In this document: one piece after another, positions 1 to 7,932 of the stretch
Layout of the letters: each line of letters begins with the position of its first letter
Numbering within the stretch: position 1 is the first letter of the stretch
NCBI GenBank assembly: GCA_021793095.1
Contig: JAJYTK010000041.1
Span: forward strand, 1 to 7,932
DNA from: Pseudomonadota bacterium
Lineage (GTDB): Bacteria; Pseudomonadota; Gammaproteobacteria; Burkholderiales; Burkholderiaceae_B
Reading direction: 5' to 3'
Length of the DNA: 7,932 nucleotides
The notes under the pieces: model-generated
Database searches by the model: none
Seen by the model: the letters and a program-made list of their open reading frames with translations, nothing else
Told to the model about the DNA's origin: nothing
Program-made: the position numbers and the translations under genes

Positions 1-1415
1 TCCGTTTTCCTGGCCAAAAAGCCCCTCAGGGGTTGGCCTTGTCGCGCACCCGTATGGCCTATGAAAACAGCTCAGAATATAAAAACAAAGTGGCCGCGGG
101 TGAGTCTCCCTACCCCACCAAGGCTCCTTGGTATCCTTTGGTTGGCGGCTTGAGTACCGAAATGGTTGCCGCTGGTATTGCAGGCTACCCTTACCGAGCC
201 AAAGCCTGGATCAATCATATGGGCAATCCTATTTATGGTATTGCTGGATTGCGTAATACGCTTTATGAGGATCTACAAGATCCCAAAAAGCTGCCGTTGA
301 TCGTCTGCGTGGATGCCTTTATTAATGAAACCACCGCATTGGCAGATTACATCGTCCCCGACACCGTGACTTACGAGAGCTGGGGCACCTCTGCCCCTTG
401 GGCAGATGTTATTGCCAAAACCTCCACTTTGCGCTGGCCAGTCGTCGAGCCCAAAGTGGATCGGACACAATCTGGAGAACCCATTAGCATCGAGATGTTT
501 TTCATCGAGGTGGCCAAGCGTCTTGGGATGCCCGGCTTCGGTGAAGATGCAATTGGTGATCCTCATAGTGATCAGCGCTATCCCATCCATACCGCCCAAG
601 ACTTCTACCTGCGTGGGTTTGCTAATGTAGCCTATGCCATGGGCCGCCCCGTCCCAGATGCCAGCGCTAAAGACATGCAGCTGACTGGCGTGGATAAAAA
701 ATGGGATCTCATCAAGGCCCATCTAAAAGAAGAAGAATGGCTCAAAGTAGCCATGCTCATGACCCGCGGTGGGCGTTTTGACCGAGTGGAAGATGCATGG
801 GAAGGCAACCATCTCAAACATGCCCATCTGGACATGCTGCCCATCTGGGACGAAGAACTTGCCACATTGACTTACTCTATGACGGGCGAAAAATTCTCTG
901 GATGTCCCACTTGGTACCCCACGCGCATGGCAGACGGCACCCCAATGAGGGAAATTTACCCCGAAGAAAAATGGCCGTTCTTACTCAGCTCGTATAAATC
1001 CAATATCATGAGCTCCATCGCCATCGGGGTCGACCGACTCCGGCAGGTGCATCCACACAACCCGGTGTCCATTCACCCTGCAGACGCCAAAGCACTTGGC
1101 ATCCGCAATGGCGACAAGGTCCGTATCAGCACCCCCGGTAACAGCGTTGAGGCAGTGGCCATGCTGCGCGATGGGGTCATGCGCGGGGCCATCGCTGTGG
1201 AACACGGCTATGGACACAAAGAATTGGGGGCCCGTGTGCACTACGTCGATGGCCAAGCCATGCCCCATAACCCCAATATAGGTGCCGGGATTAACCTCAA
1301 CGACCTAGGCTTTCAGGACACCACGCGACAAGACAAAAACGTGTGGATCGACTGGGTATCTGGTGCGGCCGTGCGCCAAGGGCTACCCGCGCGAATTGAG
1401 AAGGTGGCCGCATAA
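1..1415 (+). CDS. ttrA: Tetrathionate reductase subunit A (TtrA), C-terminal part; gene enters from the left edge
   Basis: This is the catalytic subunit of a molybdopterin (bis-MGD) oxidoreductase of the DMSO reductase family. TtrA reduces tetrathionate to thiosulfate during anaerobic respiration, normally as an exported complex with the iron-sulfur subunit TtrB and the membrane anchor TtrC. The frame is open back to base 3, so the TTG at 33 is internal. About 470 residues are visible of a family protein near 1,000, so the Tat signal, 4Fe-4S site and molybdenum ligand cannot be checked. Visible landmarks are the AGESPYPTKAPWYP and GYPYRAKAWINHMGNPIYG blocks typical of TtrA, the ADYIVPDTVTYESWG block, and a C-terminal molybdopterin-dinucleotide-binding domain (about nt 1047-1320, with ALGIRNGDKVRIS and AVEHGYGHKELG). 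The stop is TAA. A terminator follows directly, which fits ttrA being the last gene of a ttrBCA-type operon. Another sulfur or arsenic oxidoreductase of the same family is the main alternative. Confidence 0.82.
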   Translation, partial: RFPGQKAPQGLALSRTRMAYENSSEYKNKVAAGESPYPTKAPWYPLVGGLSTEMVAAGIAGYPYRAKAWINHMGNPIYGIAGLRNTLYEDLQDPKKLPLIVCVDAFINETTALADYIVPDTVTYESWGTSAPWADVIAKTSTLRWPVVEPKVDRTQSGEPISIEMFFIEVAKRLGMPGFGEDAIGDPHSDQRYPIHTAQDFYLRGFANVAYAMGRPVPDASAKDMQLTGVDKKWDLIKAHLKEEEWLKVAMLMTRGGRFDRVEDAWEGNHLKHAHLDMLPIWDEELATLTYSMTGEKFSGCPTWYPTRMADGTPMREIYPEEKWPFLLSSYKSNIMSSIAIGVDRLRQVHPHNPVSIHPADAKALGIRNGDKVRISTPGNSVEAVAMLRDGVMRGAIAVEHGYGHKELGARVHYVDGQAMPHNPNIGAGINLNDLGFQDTTRQDKNVWIDWVSGAAVRQGLPARIEKVAA

Positions 1416-1442
1416 AAAGCCCCTGTATCAGTGATGCGCATA

Positions 1443-1473
1443 AAAAATGGCAGCACCTCGTGCTGCCATTTTT
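1443..1473. terminator. Bidirectional rho-independent terminator between ttrA and ribA
   Basis: A perfect 14-bp inverted repeat (1443-1456 pairing with 1460-1473) encloses a 3-nt CTC loop. The core is TGGCAGCAC/GTGCTGCCA, flanked by A5 on the left and T5 on the right, so either strand gives a GC-rich stem ending in a U run. It lies 27 bp after the ttrA stop and 16 bp beyond the ribA stop, between two convergent genes. It can therefore serve both transcripts. Confidence 0.9.
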
Positions 1474-1489
1474 GACTGCTTTACGAACT

Positions 1490-2152
1490 CTATTTACTGG
1501 CTGCCGGAGAATCTTTTTCGCTAAACAACACCTCATCATACGAAACCGCGACATGCTGAGGAAAATCCTGGCCCAGTAAATGGCCCAAACGCGCCGCCTT
1601 GGTTTGTAAATAATGACTGTTATGGGGATTAGCGGGTATTTCATGGGGTACACGCTCAACGACATCAACCCCTAGATCACTTAACGCCTGCACCTTGCGA
1701 GGATTATTGGTCATTAGGCGCACATGCTCAATGCCCAAATGCTGCAACATGGGCAAACAGACCTCGTAGTTACGCATATCGGCAGCAAACCCTAAATGCT
1801 CATTTGCCTGCACGGTATCGTACCCCTCGTCTTGGAGGGCATAAGCACGGATCTTATTCAACAGACCAATGCCACGCCCCTCTTGGCGTAGATAAAGCAC
1901 AACCCCCTGGCCCTGCTCAGCAATACGTTGCATGGCCAACTGCAGTTGCGGGCCGCAATCGCAACGCATGCTAAATAACGCATCCCCGGTTAAGCACTCT
2001 GAATGCACCCGCAATAACACTGCGTCTTGGGCACTCCATTGACCGTAAGTAAGTGCAATATGCTCACGCTGCGTTTCTGACTCGAGAAACACATGCAACC
2101 GAAACACCCCCCAAGGGGTGGGGAGCTTGCTTGAAGTGACAAATTCGACCAA
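1490..2152 (-). CDS. ribA: GTP cyclohydrolase II (riboflavin biosynthesis)
   Basis: RibA opens GTP to 2,5-diamino-6-ribosylamino-4-pyrimidinone phosphate, with release of formate and pyrophosphate. This is the first committed step of riboflavin and FAD synthesis in the cytoplasm. The protein has the KLPTPWG start block and the zinc-binding stretch HSECLTGD-x3-SMRCDCG. Its cysteines are residues 53, 64 and 66 from the start chosen here, matching E. coli Cys54, 65 and 67. [20 protein letters not shown] and LMTNNPRKV follow. It is a stand-alone enzyme of 220 residues with no DHBP synthase (RibB) domain. A tail of about 27 residues extends beyond the usual KMGHLL-like end of E. coli RibA. No ATG lies near the start. 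TTG at 2152 is preferred over TTG at 2158 because GGTGGA lies 6 nt upstream of the former and directly abuts the latter. It follows purB by about 80 bp on the same strand and may be co-transcribed with it. Confidence 0.95.
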   Translation of the reverse strand: MVEFVTSSKLPTPWGVFRLHVFLESETQREHIALTYGQWSAQDAVLLRVHSECLTGDALFSMRCDCGPQLQLAMQRIAEQGQGVVLYLRQEGRGIGLLNKIRAYALQDEGYDTVQANEHLGFAADMRNYEVCLPMLQHLGIEHVRLMTNNPRKVQALSDLGVDVVERVPHEIPANPHNSHYLQTKAARLGHLLGQDFPQHVAVSYDEVLFSEKDSPAASK

Positions 2153-2158
2153 AACCAA

Positions 2159-2164
2159 TCCACC
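2159..2164 (-). promoter_or_regulatory. Ribosome binding site deciding the ribA start
   Basis: Read on the minus strand this is GGTGGA, followed by TTGGTT and then TTG (2152-2150). The 6-nt spacing suits that TTG. The TTG at 2158 would have no spacing at all. No ATG or GTG in frame offers a better start. Confidence 0.5.
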
Positions 2165-2185
2165 AACAAAAAATCCACAAAACGG

Positions 2186-2201
2186 AAGCAGTCCCCTGCC
2201 T
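2186..2201 (-). other. Small hairpin between purB and ribA
   Basis: The minus-strand transcript would form AGGCAG-GGGA-CUGCUU, a 6-bp stem with one G-U pair and a GNRA-type tetraloop. It is followed by CCGUUUU and, a little further on, U6. It lies in the 80-bp gap after the purB stop and before the ribA ribosome binding site. The stem is short for a full terminator, so a leaky terminator, an mRNA-stabilising structure or chance are all possible. Confidence 0.3.
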
Positions 2202-2232
2202 GACGATAATGCGCCAAGCAGGCGCGTGCCTT

Positions 2233-3643
<1,411 letters not shown>

Positions 3644-3651
3644 AATACGAT

Positions 3652-3660
3652 ATTCTAACA
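3652..3660 (-). promoter_or_regulatory. Candidate extended -10 promoter element for purB
   Basis: On the minus strand this reads TGTTAGAAT, that is TG-n-TAGAAT, a sigma-70 extended -10 motif one base off the TATAAT consensus. No good -35 box is seen 17 bp upstream, which extended -10 promoters tolerate. Transcription would start near 3645, giving a leader of about 25 nt. Confidence 0.45.
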
Positions 3661-3661
3661 C

Positions 3662-3736
3662 TGCAGGGATTTTCGCGCGGATGATGACGAATAAACCACA
3701 GTTCAGTCCAAAAAGCCCTATAAAACCATCCCTGCA
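3662..3736. repeat. 9-bp inverted repeat inside the purB/GST promoter region
   Basis: TGCAGGGAT at 3662-3670 is exactly mirrored by ATCCCTGCA at 3728-3736, with 57 bp between the arms. The arms lie between the two outward-facing promoters. They could be two half-sites for one regulator, or chance. The long loop makes a stable hairpin unlikely. Confidence 0.35.
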
Positions 3737-3766
3737 AGACCGTTGCCGTGCTTTATATAGCCATCT

Positions 3767-3775
3767 TGATATACT
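3767..3775 (+). promoter_or_regulatory. Candidate extended -10 promoter element for the GST gene
   Basis: The sequence TGATATACT is TG-n-TATACT, an extended -10 one base off consensus. A possible -35 (TTGCCG, 3743-3748) sits 21 bp upstream, too far to be convincing. Transcription would begin near 3782, leaving a leader of about 25 nt before the ATG at 3807. Confidence 0.45.
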
Positions 3776-3784
3776 TTGAGAGGC

Positions 3785-3805
3785 ACACAATCAATTAAAA
3801 ATATA
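3785..3805. repeat. 21-bp imperfect direct repeat, copy 2 (GST side)
   Basis: This is the partner of 3623-3643 (18 of 21 bases identical, core CAATCAATTAAAAAT). It ends one base before the GST start codon and occupies the place where a Shine-Dalgarno sequence would normally be. The palindromic core is altered here to TCAATTAA. Confidence 0.6.
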
Positions 3806-3806
3806 T

Positions 3807-4412
3807 ATGAAACTCATCGGTTCTCTAACTAGTCCGTATGTTCGCAAAGTACGCGTGGTCATGGCGGAAAAAAAACTCGACTACGAACTCGTCATTGACG
3901 ATGTTTGGAGTGCAGACGCCATCATCACCGAACACAATCCTCTTGGCAAGGTTCCCTGCCTGGCCATAGATGATTTTGGAAACCTATTTGATTCGCGCGT
4001 CATCGTCGAATATTTGGATACGCTCTCGCCCGTCAGTCGGCTACTGCCCCAAACCGGTCGTGATCGAGCGCTGGTCAAACTCTGGGAGGCCGCAGCAGAT
4101 GGCCTCATGGATGCCGCCATCAGTATCCACATCGAAAAGAATCAACGTGCTACCCATCAGCAAAACCCTGCTTGGATCGCCCGCCAACAAGAAAAAATCA
4201 CGCGCACACTGGCTTATCTAGAGACTCAATTGGGTGAAAACTCATTTTGTTCGGGGATTAATTTTAGCCTAGCGGATATTGCCGTCGGCTGTGCCCTCGG
4301 CTATCTCGACCTGCGCTTTAAAGATCTCGACTGGCGCGCCCAACACGAACAATTAGCGCGGCTGTGCGACAAGCTCTACCAGCGCCCTTCTTTCATACAA
4401 ACCCAACCCTAA
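3807..4412 (+). CDS. Glutathione S-transferase family protein, YibF-like
   Basis: This is a 201-residue cytosolic GST fold resembling E. coli YibF (202 aa). The N-terminal thioredoxin-like domain (about 1-75) begins MKLIGSLTSPYVRKVRV, with Ser9 in the usual catalytic position. It continues with NPLGKVPCL (44-52, conserved cis-proline Pro50) and DSRVIVEYL (62-70, Asp62-Ser63 expected to bind the glutathione gamma-glutamyl group). The all-helical C-terminal domain contains the N-capping box SLAD (154-157), then a GYLDLRF stretch. The substrate is unknown. The family includes glutathione-dependent transferases and peroxidases, so the biochemical role is inferred only at that level. The start is fixed by homology, yet no Shine-Dalgarno sequence lies at normal distance: GAGAGG at 3778-3783 is 23 nt away, and the leader before the ATG is AT-rich. 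It diverges from purB and converges on the TSUP gene. Confidence 0.9.
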   Translation: MKLIGSLTSPYVRKVRVVMAEKKLDYELVIDDVWSADAIITEHNPLGKVPCLAIDDFGNLFDSRVIVEYLDTLSPVSRLLPQTGRDRALVKLWEAAADGLMDAAISIHIEKNQRATHQQNPAWIARQQEKITRTLAYLETQLGENSFCSGINFSLADIAVGCALGYLDLRFKDLDWRAQHEQLARLCDKLYQRPSFIQTQP

Positions 4413-4498
4413 GAGACCAGTCCCCTACGGCTACCTTTAACCGCTTTGCCTGCCTTAGGGGGCAGATTTAAATATCCAACCCCCTCTTTATATCAACC
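4413..4498. other. Short convergent intergenic region with only a weak hairpin
   Basis: These 86 bp separate the ends of the GST gene (+) and the TSUP gene (-). A 5-bp stem CTGCC/GGCAG (4450-4454 with 4461-4465) and a separate CCCCTA/TAGGGG pairing (4422-4427 with 4455-4460) are present. Neither is followed by a U run, so I do not call a terminator. No gene is seen. Confidence 0.4.
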
Positions 4499-5314
4499 TC
4501 AGCCGCGGACGAAAAAAGTCTCATAGATCATCTGAGTACCCAAAATAAATAGCAACCCAGCAAAAATACGCTTGAGGTGATTCACGGGCAAGCGGTGCGC
4601 TGCAGCAGCCCCAAAGGGAGCGGTCAGCACACTCATGACGGTGAGTGTAATCAACGCCGGCCAGTAGTTATACCCCAGCATGCCGGGAATATTTTTGGTC
4701 GTTTCGTAACCAGACCACACATAGCCCAAGCTGTTAGACAGCGCAATAAAAAAGCCCAACGCCGCTGAGGTTGCCACCGCCTGTGCCATATGCAGTCGGG
4801 CACGCACTAAATAAGGCACGGATAAAAACCCGCCCCCTGCCCCTAATAAGCCCGAGATCACCCCCACAACAAAACCAAAAGCCGCGGTGACCCATTTAGG
4901 AGGCAACACGGGGGCGGCATCCGGCTTGCTCTTATGCAGCATACGAAATGCTGAAATATAGACAAAGGACACAAAGATAATGGCCAACAGCTCGTTGCTG
5001 ATCATGGCAAAAATAGTGCCCCCCGCAACAAAGCCGCCTAAAATAACCCCAGGCACCATTAACTTCACAACATCCCAATGAATCGCCCGATGTTTTTGAT
5101 GGGCACGCATACTCGAGAGCGAGGTAAATACAATGGTGCCCATTGCCGTGGCGATCGCCGCATGAACCGCTAAATCTTGGGGGATACCAATGCGCGGCAG
5201 CATATAGTTCAAAAAAGGGACCAGCATCATGCCGCCCCCAATGCCAAGCAGACCCGCTGCAAAACCCACAAAGGCCCCTAGCCCGAGCAGGGCAATGAAA
5301 AAACCGATGGTCAT
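4499..5314 (-). CDS. TSUP family (TauE/SafE, former DUF81) membrane transporter
   Basis: This is an integral inner-membrane protein of 271 residues, of the family that exports sulfite, sulfoacetate and other sulfur-containing or organic anions. Hydrophobic segments suggest about eight transmembrane helices, roughly at 3-35, 48-68, 83-105, 108-124, 142-166, 174-197, 212-236 and 246-266. The two halves each carry the family's glycine-rich repeat: GLLGIGGG (21-28) followed by LVP, and GLLGAGGG (155-162) followed by SVP. This is the expected internal duplication. The ATG at 5314 has AAGG 11 nt upstream, overlapping the mnmA stop codon. The 13-bp gap (5315-5327) indicates co-transcription and probably translational coupling with mnmA. 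Substrate cannot be read from the sequence. Sulfur compounds are suggested by the family only. Confidence 0.92.
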   Translation of the reverse strand: MTIGFFIALLGLGAFVGFAAGLLGIGGGMMLVPFLNYMLPRIGIPQDLAVHAAIATAMGTIVFTSLSSMRAHQKHRAIHWDVVKLMVPGVILGGFVAGGTIFAMISNELLAIIFVSFVYISAFRMLHKSKPDAAPVLPPKWVTAAFGFVVGVISGLLGAGGGFLSVPYLVRARLHMAQAVATSAALGFFIALSNSLGYVWSGYETTKNIPGMLGYNYWPALITLTVMSVLTAPFGAAAAHRLPVNHLKRIFAGLLFILGTQMIYETFFVRG

Positions 5315-5327
5315 TGTTATTTAAACC

Positions 5328-6428
5328 TTATGTAATAATCCCACCACCCAAACAAATATCACCATCGTACAGTACCGCTGACTGCCCAGGGGTGACTGCC
5401 CATTGTGGGGTGGTGAATCGCAGTGTGAATTGTTCATCTTGGGCCTGCACTAGCTGGCACGGTGTATCGGGCTGTCGGTAGCGGACCTTGGCACCATAGT
5501 CATCCTGCACCGGGGGGTGACCCGCAATCCAGCTGGCCTGCTCGGCCACCAACTCGGGCTGATAAAGCCAAGGATGATCAGAGCCCTCAACAACATAAAG
5601 TGTATTGGCGGCCATATCTTTGCGTGCCACATACCAAGCCCCCGAAGTGCCATCTGCACCTTGGCGCCCTTTAATCCCGCCAATACCCAACCCACGGCGT
5701 TGACCATAGGTATAAAATGCCAAGCCGATATGCTCACCAATAATATTGCCCTGGTCATCTTTGATGGGACCAGGCTCGGTAGGTAAATAACGGTTTAAAA
5801 ACTCCCTAAAGGGGCGTTCGCCAATAAAGCAAATACCTGTAGAGTCTTTTTTCTGTGCCACGGGCAGATCCAGCTTGGCGGCAATATCGCGAACCTCAGT
5901 TTTTTGTAATTCCCCCAAGGGAAAAATGGTACGTGCCAGTTGTTCTTGATTCAGACGATGCAAAAAATAGCTTTGATCTTTGCTCTTGTCTAACCCTTTG
6001 AGCAGCTGAAACTGCCCATCAACCTCGCGCACACGCGCGTAGTGCCCGGTCGCAATATGCTCAGCACCTAGCTGCATCGCATGATCTAAAAATGCCTTGA
6101 ATTTGATCTCGGCATTACATAATACATCTGGATTGGGTGTACGACCTGCAGAATACTCGCGTAAAAATTCGGCAAAAACGCGATCTTTGTACTCAGCGGC
6201 AAAATTAACCGCCTCAATTTCAATGCCGATTAAATCGGCGACACTGGCAGCATCGATCCAGTCTTGGCGAGTAGAGCAGTACTCGCTGTCATCGTCGTCC
6301 TCCCAGTTTTTCATAAACAGGCCAACGACCTCATAACCTTGTTGCTTGAGTAGCCATGCCGTAATGGCTGAGTCAACGCCTCCGGACAGACCCACAACAA
6401 CACGCTCTTTACTAAACGATTTGGACAT
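5328..6428 (-). CDS. mnmA: tRNA-specific 2-thiouridylase MnmA
   Basis: MnmA places sulfur at C2 of the wobble uridine (U34) in tRNA-Lys, tRNA-Glu and tRNA-Gln. It adenylates the base with ATP and takes persulfide sulfur from a relay or cysteine desulfurase. The 366 residues are a full family length. The PP-loop ATPase motif GLSGGVDS (13-20) is near the N-terminus, followed by GLFMKNWE (36-43) and [12 protein letters not shown] (99-110) with catalytic Cys104. Next come ATGHYAR (126-132), the KDQSYFL block (150-156), and [10 protein letters not shown] (196-205) with the second catalytic Cys200. The C-terminal half contains the [11 protein letters not shown] stretch and ends with the beta-barrel domain. 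The ATG at 6428 has a weak GAG 10 nt upstream. The gene is 28 bp downstream of the FAD oxidoreductase gene and 13 bp upstream of the TSUP gene, apparently the middle of a three-gene transcription unit. Confidence 0.98.
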   Translation of the reverse strand: MSKSFSKERVVVGLSGGVDSAITAWLLKQQGYEVVGLFMKNWEDDDDSEYCSTRQDWIDAASVADLIGIEIEAVNFAAEYKDRVFAEFLREYSAGRTPNPDVLCNAEIKFKAFLDHAMQLGAEHIATGHYARVREVDGQFQLLKGLDKSKDQSYFLHRLNQEQLARTIFPLGELQKTEVRDIAAKLDLPVAQKKDSTGICFIGERPFREFLNRYLPTEPGPIKDDQGNIIGEHIGLAFYTYGQRRGLGIGGIKGRQGADGTSGAWYVARKDMAANTLYVVEGSDHPWLYQPELVAEQASWIAGHPPVQDDYGAKVRYRQPDTPCQLVQAQDEQFTLRFTTPQWAVTPGQSAVLYDGDICLGGGIIT

Positions 6429-6456
6429 AAACGGAAAACTCGTGGCCCCAAAAGAA

Positions 6457-7869
6457 TCACTCGGTAGAAAAGAAAATTTTGCCTGGATTTAGAATATTAT
6501 GGGGATCCAGACTTTGCTTAATTTGCTGCATGACGTCAATAGCACTGTCGCCGAACTCTTGGGGCAAGAATTCACGCTTGTGCAAACCCACGCCGTGCTC
6601 GCCGGTACACGTGCCCCCCGCACGCAATGCGCGCTGTACGATACGGTGATTGAGTTGCTCAGAGGCTTGCCACTCGGCAGGATCATCAGGAGACAGCAGC
6701 ATTAACACATGAAAATTGCCATCGCCCACATGCCCTAAAATCGTGCTTGGGAAAGGTGCCTGTGCCATGTCTTCGGCCGTCTCAACGACGCATTGGGCTA
6801 ACTCTGAAATAGGTACGCACACATCTGTTGTGCTGGATACCGCCCCGGGGCGTAGTTGCAGCCCAGCAAAATAGGCTTGATGGCGCGCCGCCCACAAACG
6901 CGAACGGTCCTCGGGCTGATCTGCCCAATCGAAATCCATGCCTTGGTTGACCTGCGCAATCTCTTGAACAATTTCAGCCTGCTCTTGGACCGCGCTCGGA
7001 CTGCCATGAAACTCAAAGAGCAACAACGGCTTTTCTAATAAATCGAGCTTGCTGTATGCATTGGTCGCGCGCACGGCCTGCACATCCATGAATTCAACAC
7101 GGGCAATATCAATGCCCATCTGAATGACCTCGATCACGGTTTGAACCGCATCTGCTACCGTTGGAAAATGACAGACGGCTGCAGAAACTGCCTCGGGCAA
7201 TGGATGCAAGCGCACGGTCAGCTCGGTAATAATGCCAAGAGTGCCCTCGCTACCAATGAATAAGCGCGTTAAATCATAACCAGCAGATGATTTTTTAGCC
7301 CGTTGGGCCGTACGCACGATACGACCATCTGCCATAACAACGGTCAAATTGAGTACGTTTTCACGCATTGTCCCGTACCGCACAGCATTGGTGCCAGAAG
7401 CACGTGTTGCAGACATCCCACCTAGGGTAGCGTTGGCGCCGGGGTCAATAGGAAAAAACAAACCTGTTTCGGCCAGGGCGGCGTTGAGAGACTCCCGTCT
7501 GACCCCTGCCTGAACCGTGGCGGTAAAATCCTCGGCATGGATTGCCAGGATCTCATCCATTTCGGACAAATCCAAAGAAATCCCCCCTTGGATGGCCAAT
7601 ACATGCCCCTCTAGCGAAGTACCCGCACCATACGGAATCAATGGCACATGGTGCGTATGACAATGATGTGCGACCCAGGCGACCTCATCAGTGCTGTGCG
7701 CATAAATCACAGCCTCGGGGGCCATCGTAGGATAGGGCGACTCATCACTGCCATGCTGCTCAAGGACCGCAGGTGTCAAGCTACATCGCTCTCCGAACTT
7801 GTCCTGTAGGGCTTGAATAAATCCCTCTGGCAAAGGCCGCTTTACCTGCTGTACCGCTGCGGTATTCAT
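6457..7869 (-). CDS. FAD-linked 2-hydroxyacid oxidoreductase, D-lactate dehydrogenase (cytochrome)/GlcD type
   Basis: A flavoprotein of the vanillyl-alcohol oxidase/PCMH fold, 470 residues, expected to oxidise D-lactate or a related 2-hydroxyacid and pass electrons to a cytochrome or quinone. The N-terminal FAD domain shows [14 protein letters not shown] (76-89), [13 protein letters not shown] (140-152) with [16 protein letters not shown] (157-172), and [13 protein letters not shown] (204-216). The C-terminal substrate domain carries GHVGDGNFH (379-387) and [11 protein letters not shown] (418-428), whose histidines and acidic residue are the family's catalytic/metal-site region. It ends with [13 protein letters not shown]. 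There is no signal peptide. The ATG at 7869 has GGAG 6 nt upstream. It is the first complete gene of the unit running through mnmA to TSUP. D-lactate versus glycolate cannot be settled by eye. The lack of adjacent glcE/glcF homologs on the visible side favours a single-subunit D-lactate dehydrogenase. Confidence 0.9.
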   Translation of the reverse strand: MNTAAVQQVKRPLPEGFIQALQDKFGERCSLTPAVLEQHGSDESPYPTMAPEAVIYAHSTDEVAWVAHHCHTHHVPLIPYGAGTSLEGHVLAIQGGISLDLSEMDEILAIHAEDFTATVQAGVRRESLNAALAETGLFFPIDPGANATLGGMSATRASGTNAVRYGTMRENVLNLTVVMADGRIVRTAQRAKKSSAGYDLTRLFIGSEGTLGIITELTVRLHPLPEAVSAAVCHFPTVADAVQTVIEVIQMGIDIARVEFMDVQAVRATNAYSKLDLLEKPLLLFEFHGSPSAVQEQAEIVQEIAQVNQGMDFDWADQPEDRSRLWAARHQAYFAGLQLRPGAVSSTTDVCVPISELAQCVVETAEDMAQAPFPSTILGHVGDGNFHVLMLLSPDDPAEWQASEQLNHRIVQRALRAGGTCTGEHGVGLHKREFLPQEFGDSAIDVMQQIKQSLDPHNILNPGKIFFSTE

Positions 7870-7875
7870 TGTTTA

Positions 7876-7879
7876 CTCC
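7876..7879 (-). promoter_or_regulatory. Strong ribosome binding site for the FAD oxidoreductase gene
   Basis: GGAG on the minus strand lies 6 nt before the ATG at 7869-7867. This is the clearest Shine-Dalgarno in the window and fixes the start of the 470-residue protein. Confidence 0.7.
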
Positions 7880-7894
7880 GTCAAACCTCGTCAT

Positions 7895-7932
7895 TTAATG
7901 CGAGACCAAAGACTCAACTAACCCGCCGTACC
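7895..7932 (-). other. Possible C-terminal end of a further gene upstream on the minus strand
   Basis: One minus-strand frame is open from the right edge to TAA at 7897-7895 and would encode ...YGGLVESLVSH. The other two minus-strand frames stop within the first 20 bases. Eleven codons are too few to identify a gene. If real, it would end 25 bp before the FAD oxidoreductase gene and extend the operon upstream. Otherwise these 63 bases hold that gene's promoter, for which I see no good -35/-10 pair. Confidence 0.2.

Noticed and set aside
33..35. TTG at 33 as the start of the first gene
   Set aside because: The frame is open back to the window edge and the protein lacks the N-terminal half of its family, so this is an internal codon of a gene cut by the window.
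273..722. 149-codon open frame antisense to ttrA
   Set aside because: It lies entirely within a clear ttrA coding region, has no recognisable domain and reads as a shadow of a codon-biased gene.
1433..1443. 11-bp repeat GATGCGCATAA, also at 3613-3623
   Set aside because: Several exact 11-mer matches are expected by chance in 8 kb, and one copy lies within the purB start codon region.
1297..1668. 123-codon minus-strand open frame spanning the ttrA end, the terminator and the ribA end
   Set aside because: It runs through a strong hairpin terminator and two real genes in other frames, and its composition is implausible for a protein of its own.
2102..2160. FMN riboswitch ahead of ribA
   Set aside because: The leader is about 80 bp and shows none of the conserved RFN element blocks. 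Only short simple hairpins are present.
4450..4465. Hairpin CTGCC/GGCAG as a terminator for the GST or TSUP gene
   Set aside because: The stem is only 5 bp and neither strand has a U run after it.
5450..5758. Overlapping open frames within mnmA on both strands
   Set aside because: MnmA is full length with all catalytic motifs intact, and the other frames show no domain or ribosome binding site.

Overview
This 7,932-bp window looks like an ordinary chromosomal segment from a proteobacterium. It is most likely a betaproteobacterium of the Burkholderiales/Alcaligenaceae type. That placement is an inference from the style of the proteins (RibA, PurB, a YibF-like GST, MnmA and TSUP all look proteobacterial) and from the moderate GC content, with no rRNA or other decisive marker in view. 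Coding density is high. I see no tRNA or rRNA gene, insertion sequence, CRISPR array, phage gene or origin.

Layout from left to right. (1) Positions 1-1415, + strand: the C-terminal part of a large molybdopterin oxidoreductase, best read as the tetrathionate reductase catalytic subunit TtrA. Its N-terminus lies outside the window. (2) Positions 1443-1473: a perfect 14-bp hairpin with A and T runs on either side. It sits between the convergent ttrA and ribA and can end transcription from both. (3) Minus strand: purB (adenylosuccinate lyase) followed by ribA (GTP cyclohydrolase II), about 80 bp apart. Both are nucleotide/cofactor housekeeping genes and could share a transcript. (4) Positions 3622-3806: a 185-bp divergent promoter region between purB (-) and a GST-family gene (+). 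It has an extended -10 motif facing each way and an imperfect 21-bp direct repeat placed next to each start codon. (5) Positions 3807-4412, + strand: a YibF-like glutathione S-transferase. (6) Minus strand, in transcription order from 7869 to 4499: an FAD-linked D-lactate dehydrogenase/GlcD-type oxidoreductase, mnmA (tRNA 2-thiouridylase) and a TSUP (TauE/SafE) membrane exporter. The gaps are only 28 and 12-13 bp, so this is a probable operon.

How the genes work together: purB feeds AMP and IMP synthesis and ribA starts riboflavin synthesis from GTP, so both sit in purine-linked metabolism. MnmA uses sulfur to modify tRNA wobble uridine. TSUP proteins often move sulfite, sulfonates or related anions, and TtrA reduces tetrathionate to thiosulfate. 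A common sulfur theme is therefore conceivable but is only inferred from proximity.

I found no new multi-gene system. The most unusual signal is the repeat arrangement in the purB/GST divergent promoter region. Smaller points of interest are the hairpins around the ribA start and the position of a respiratory gene against housekeeping genes.
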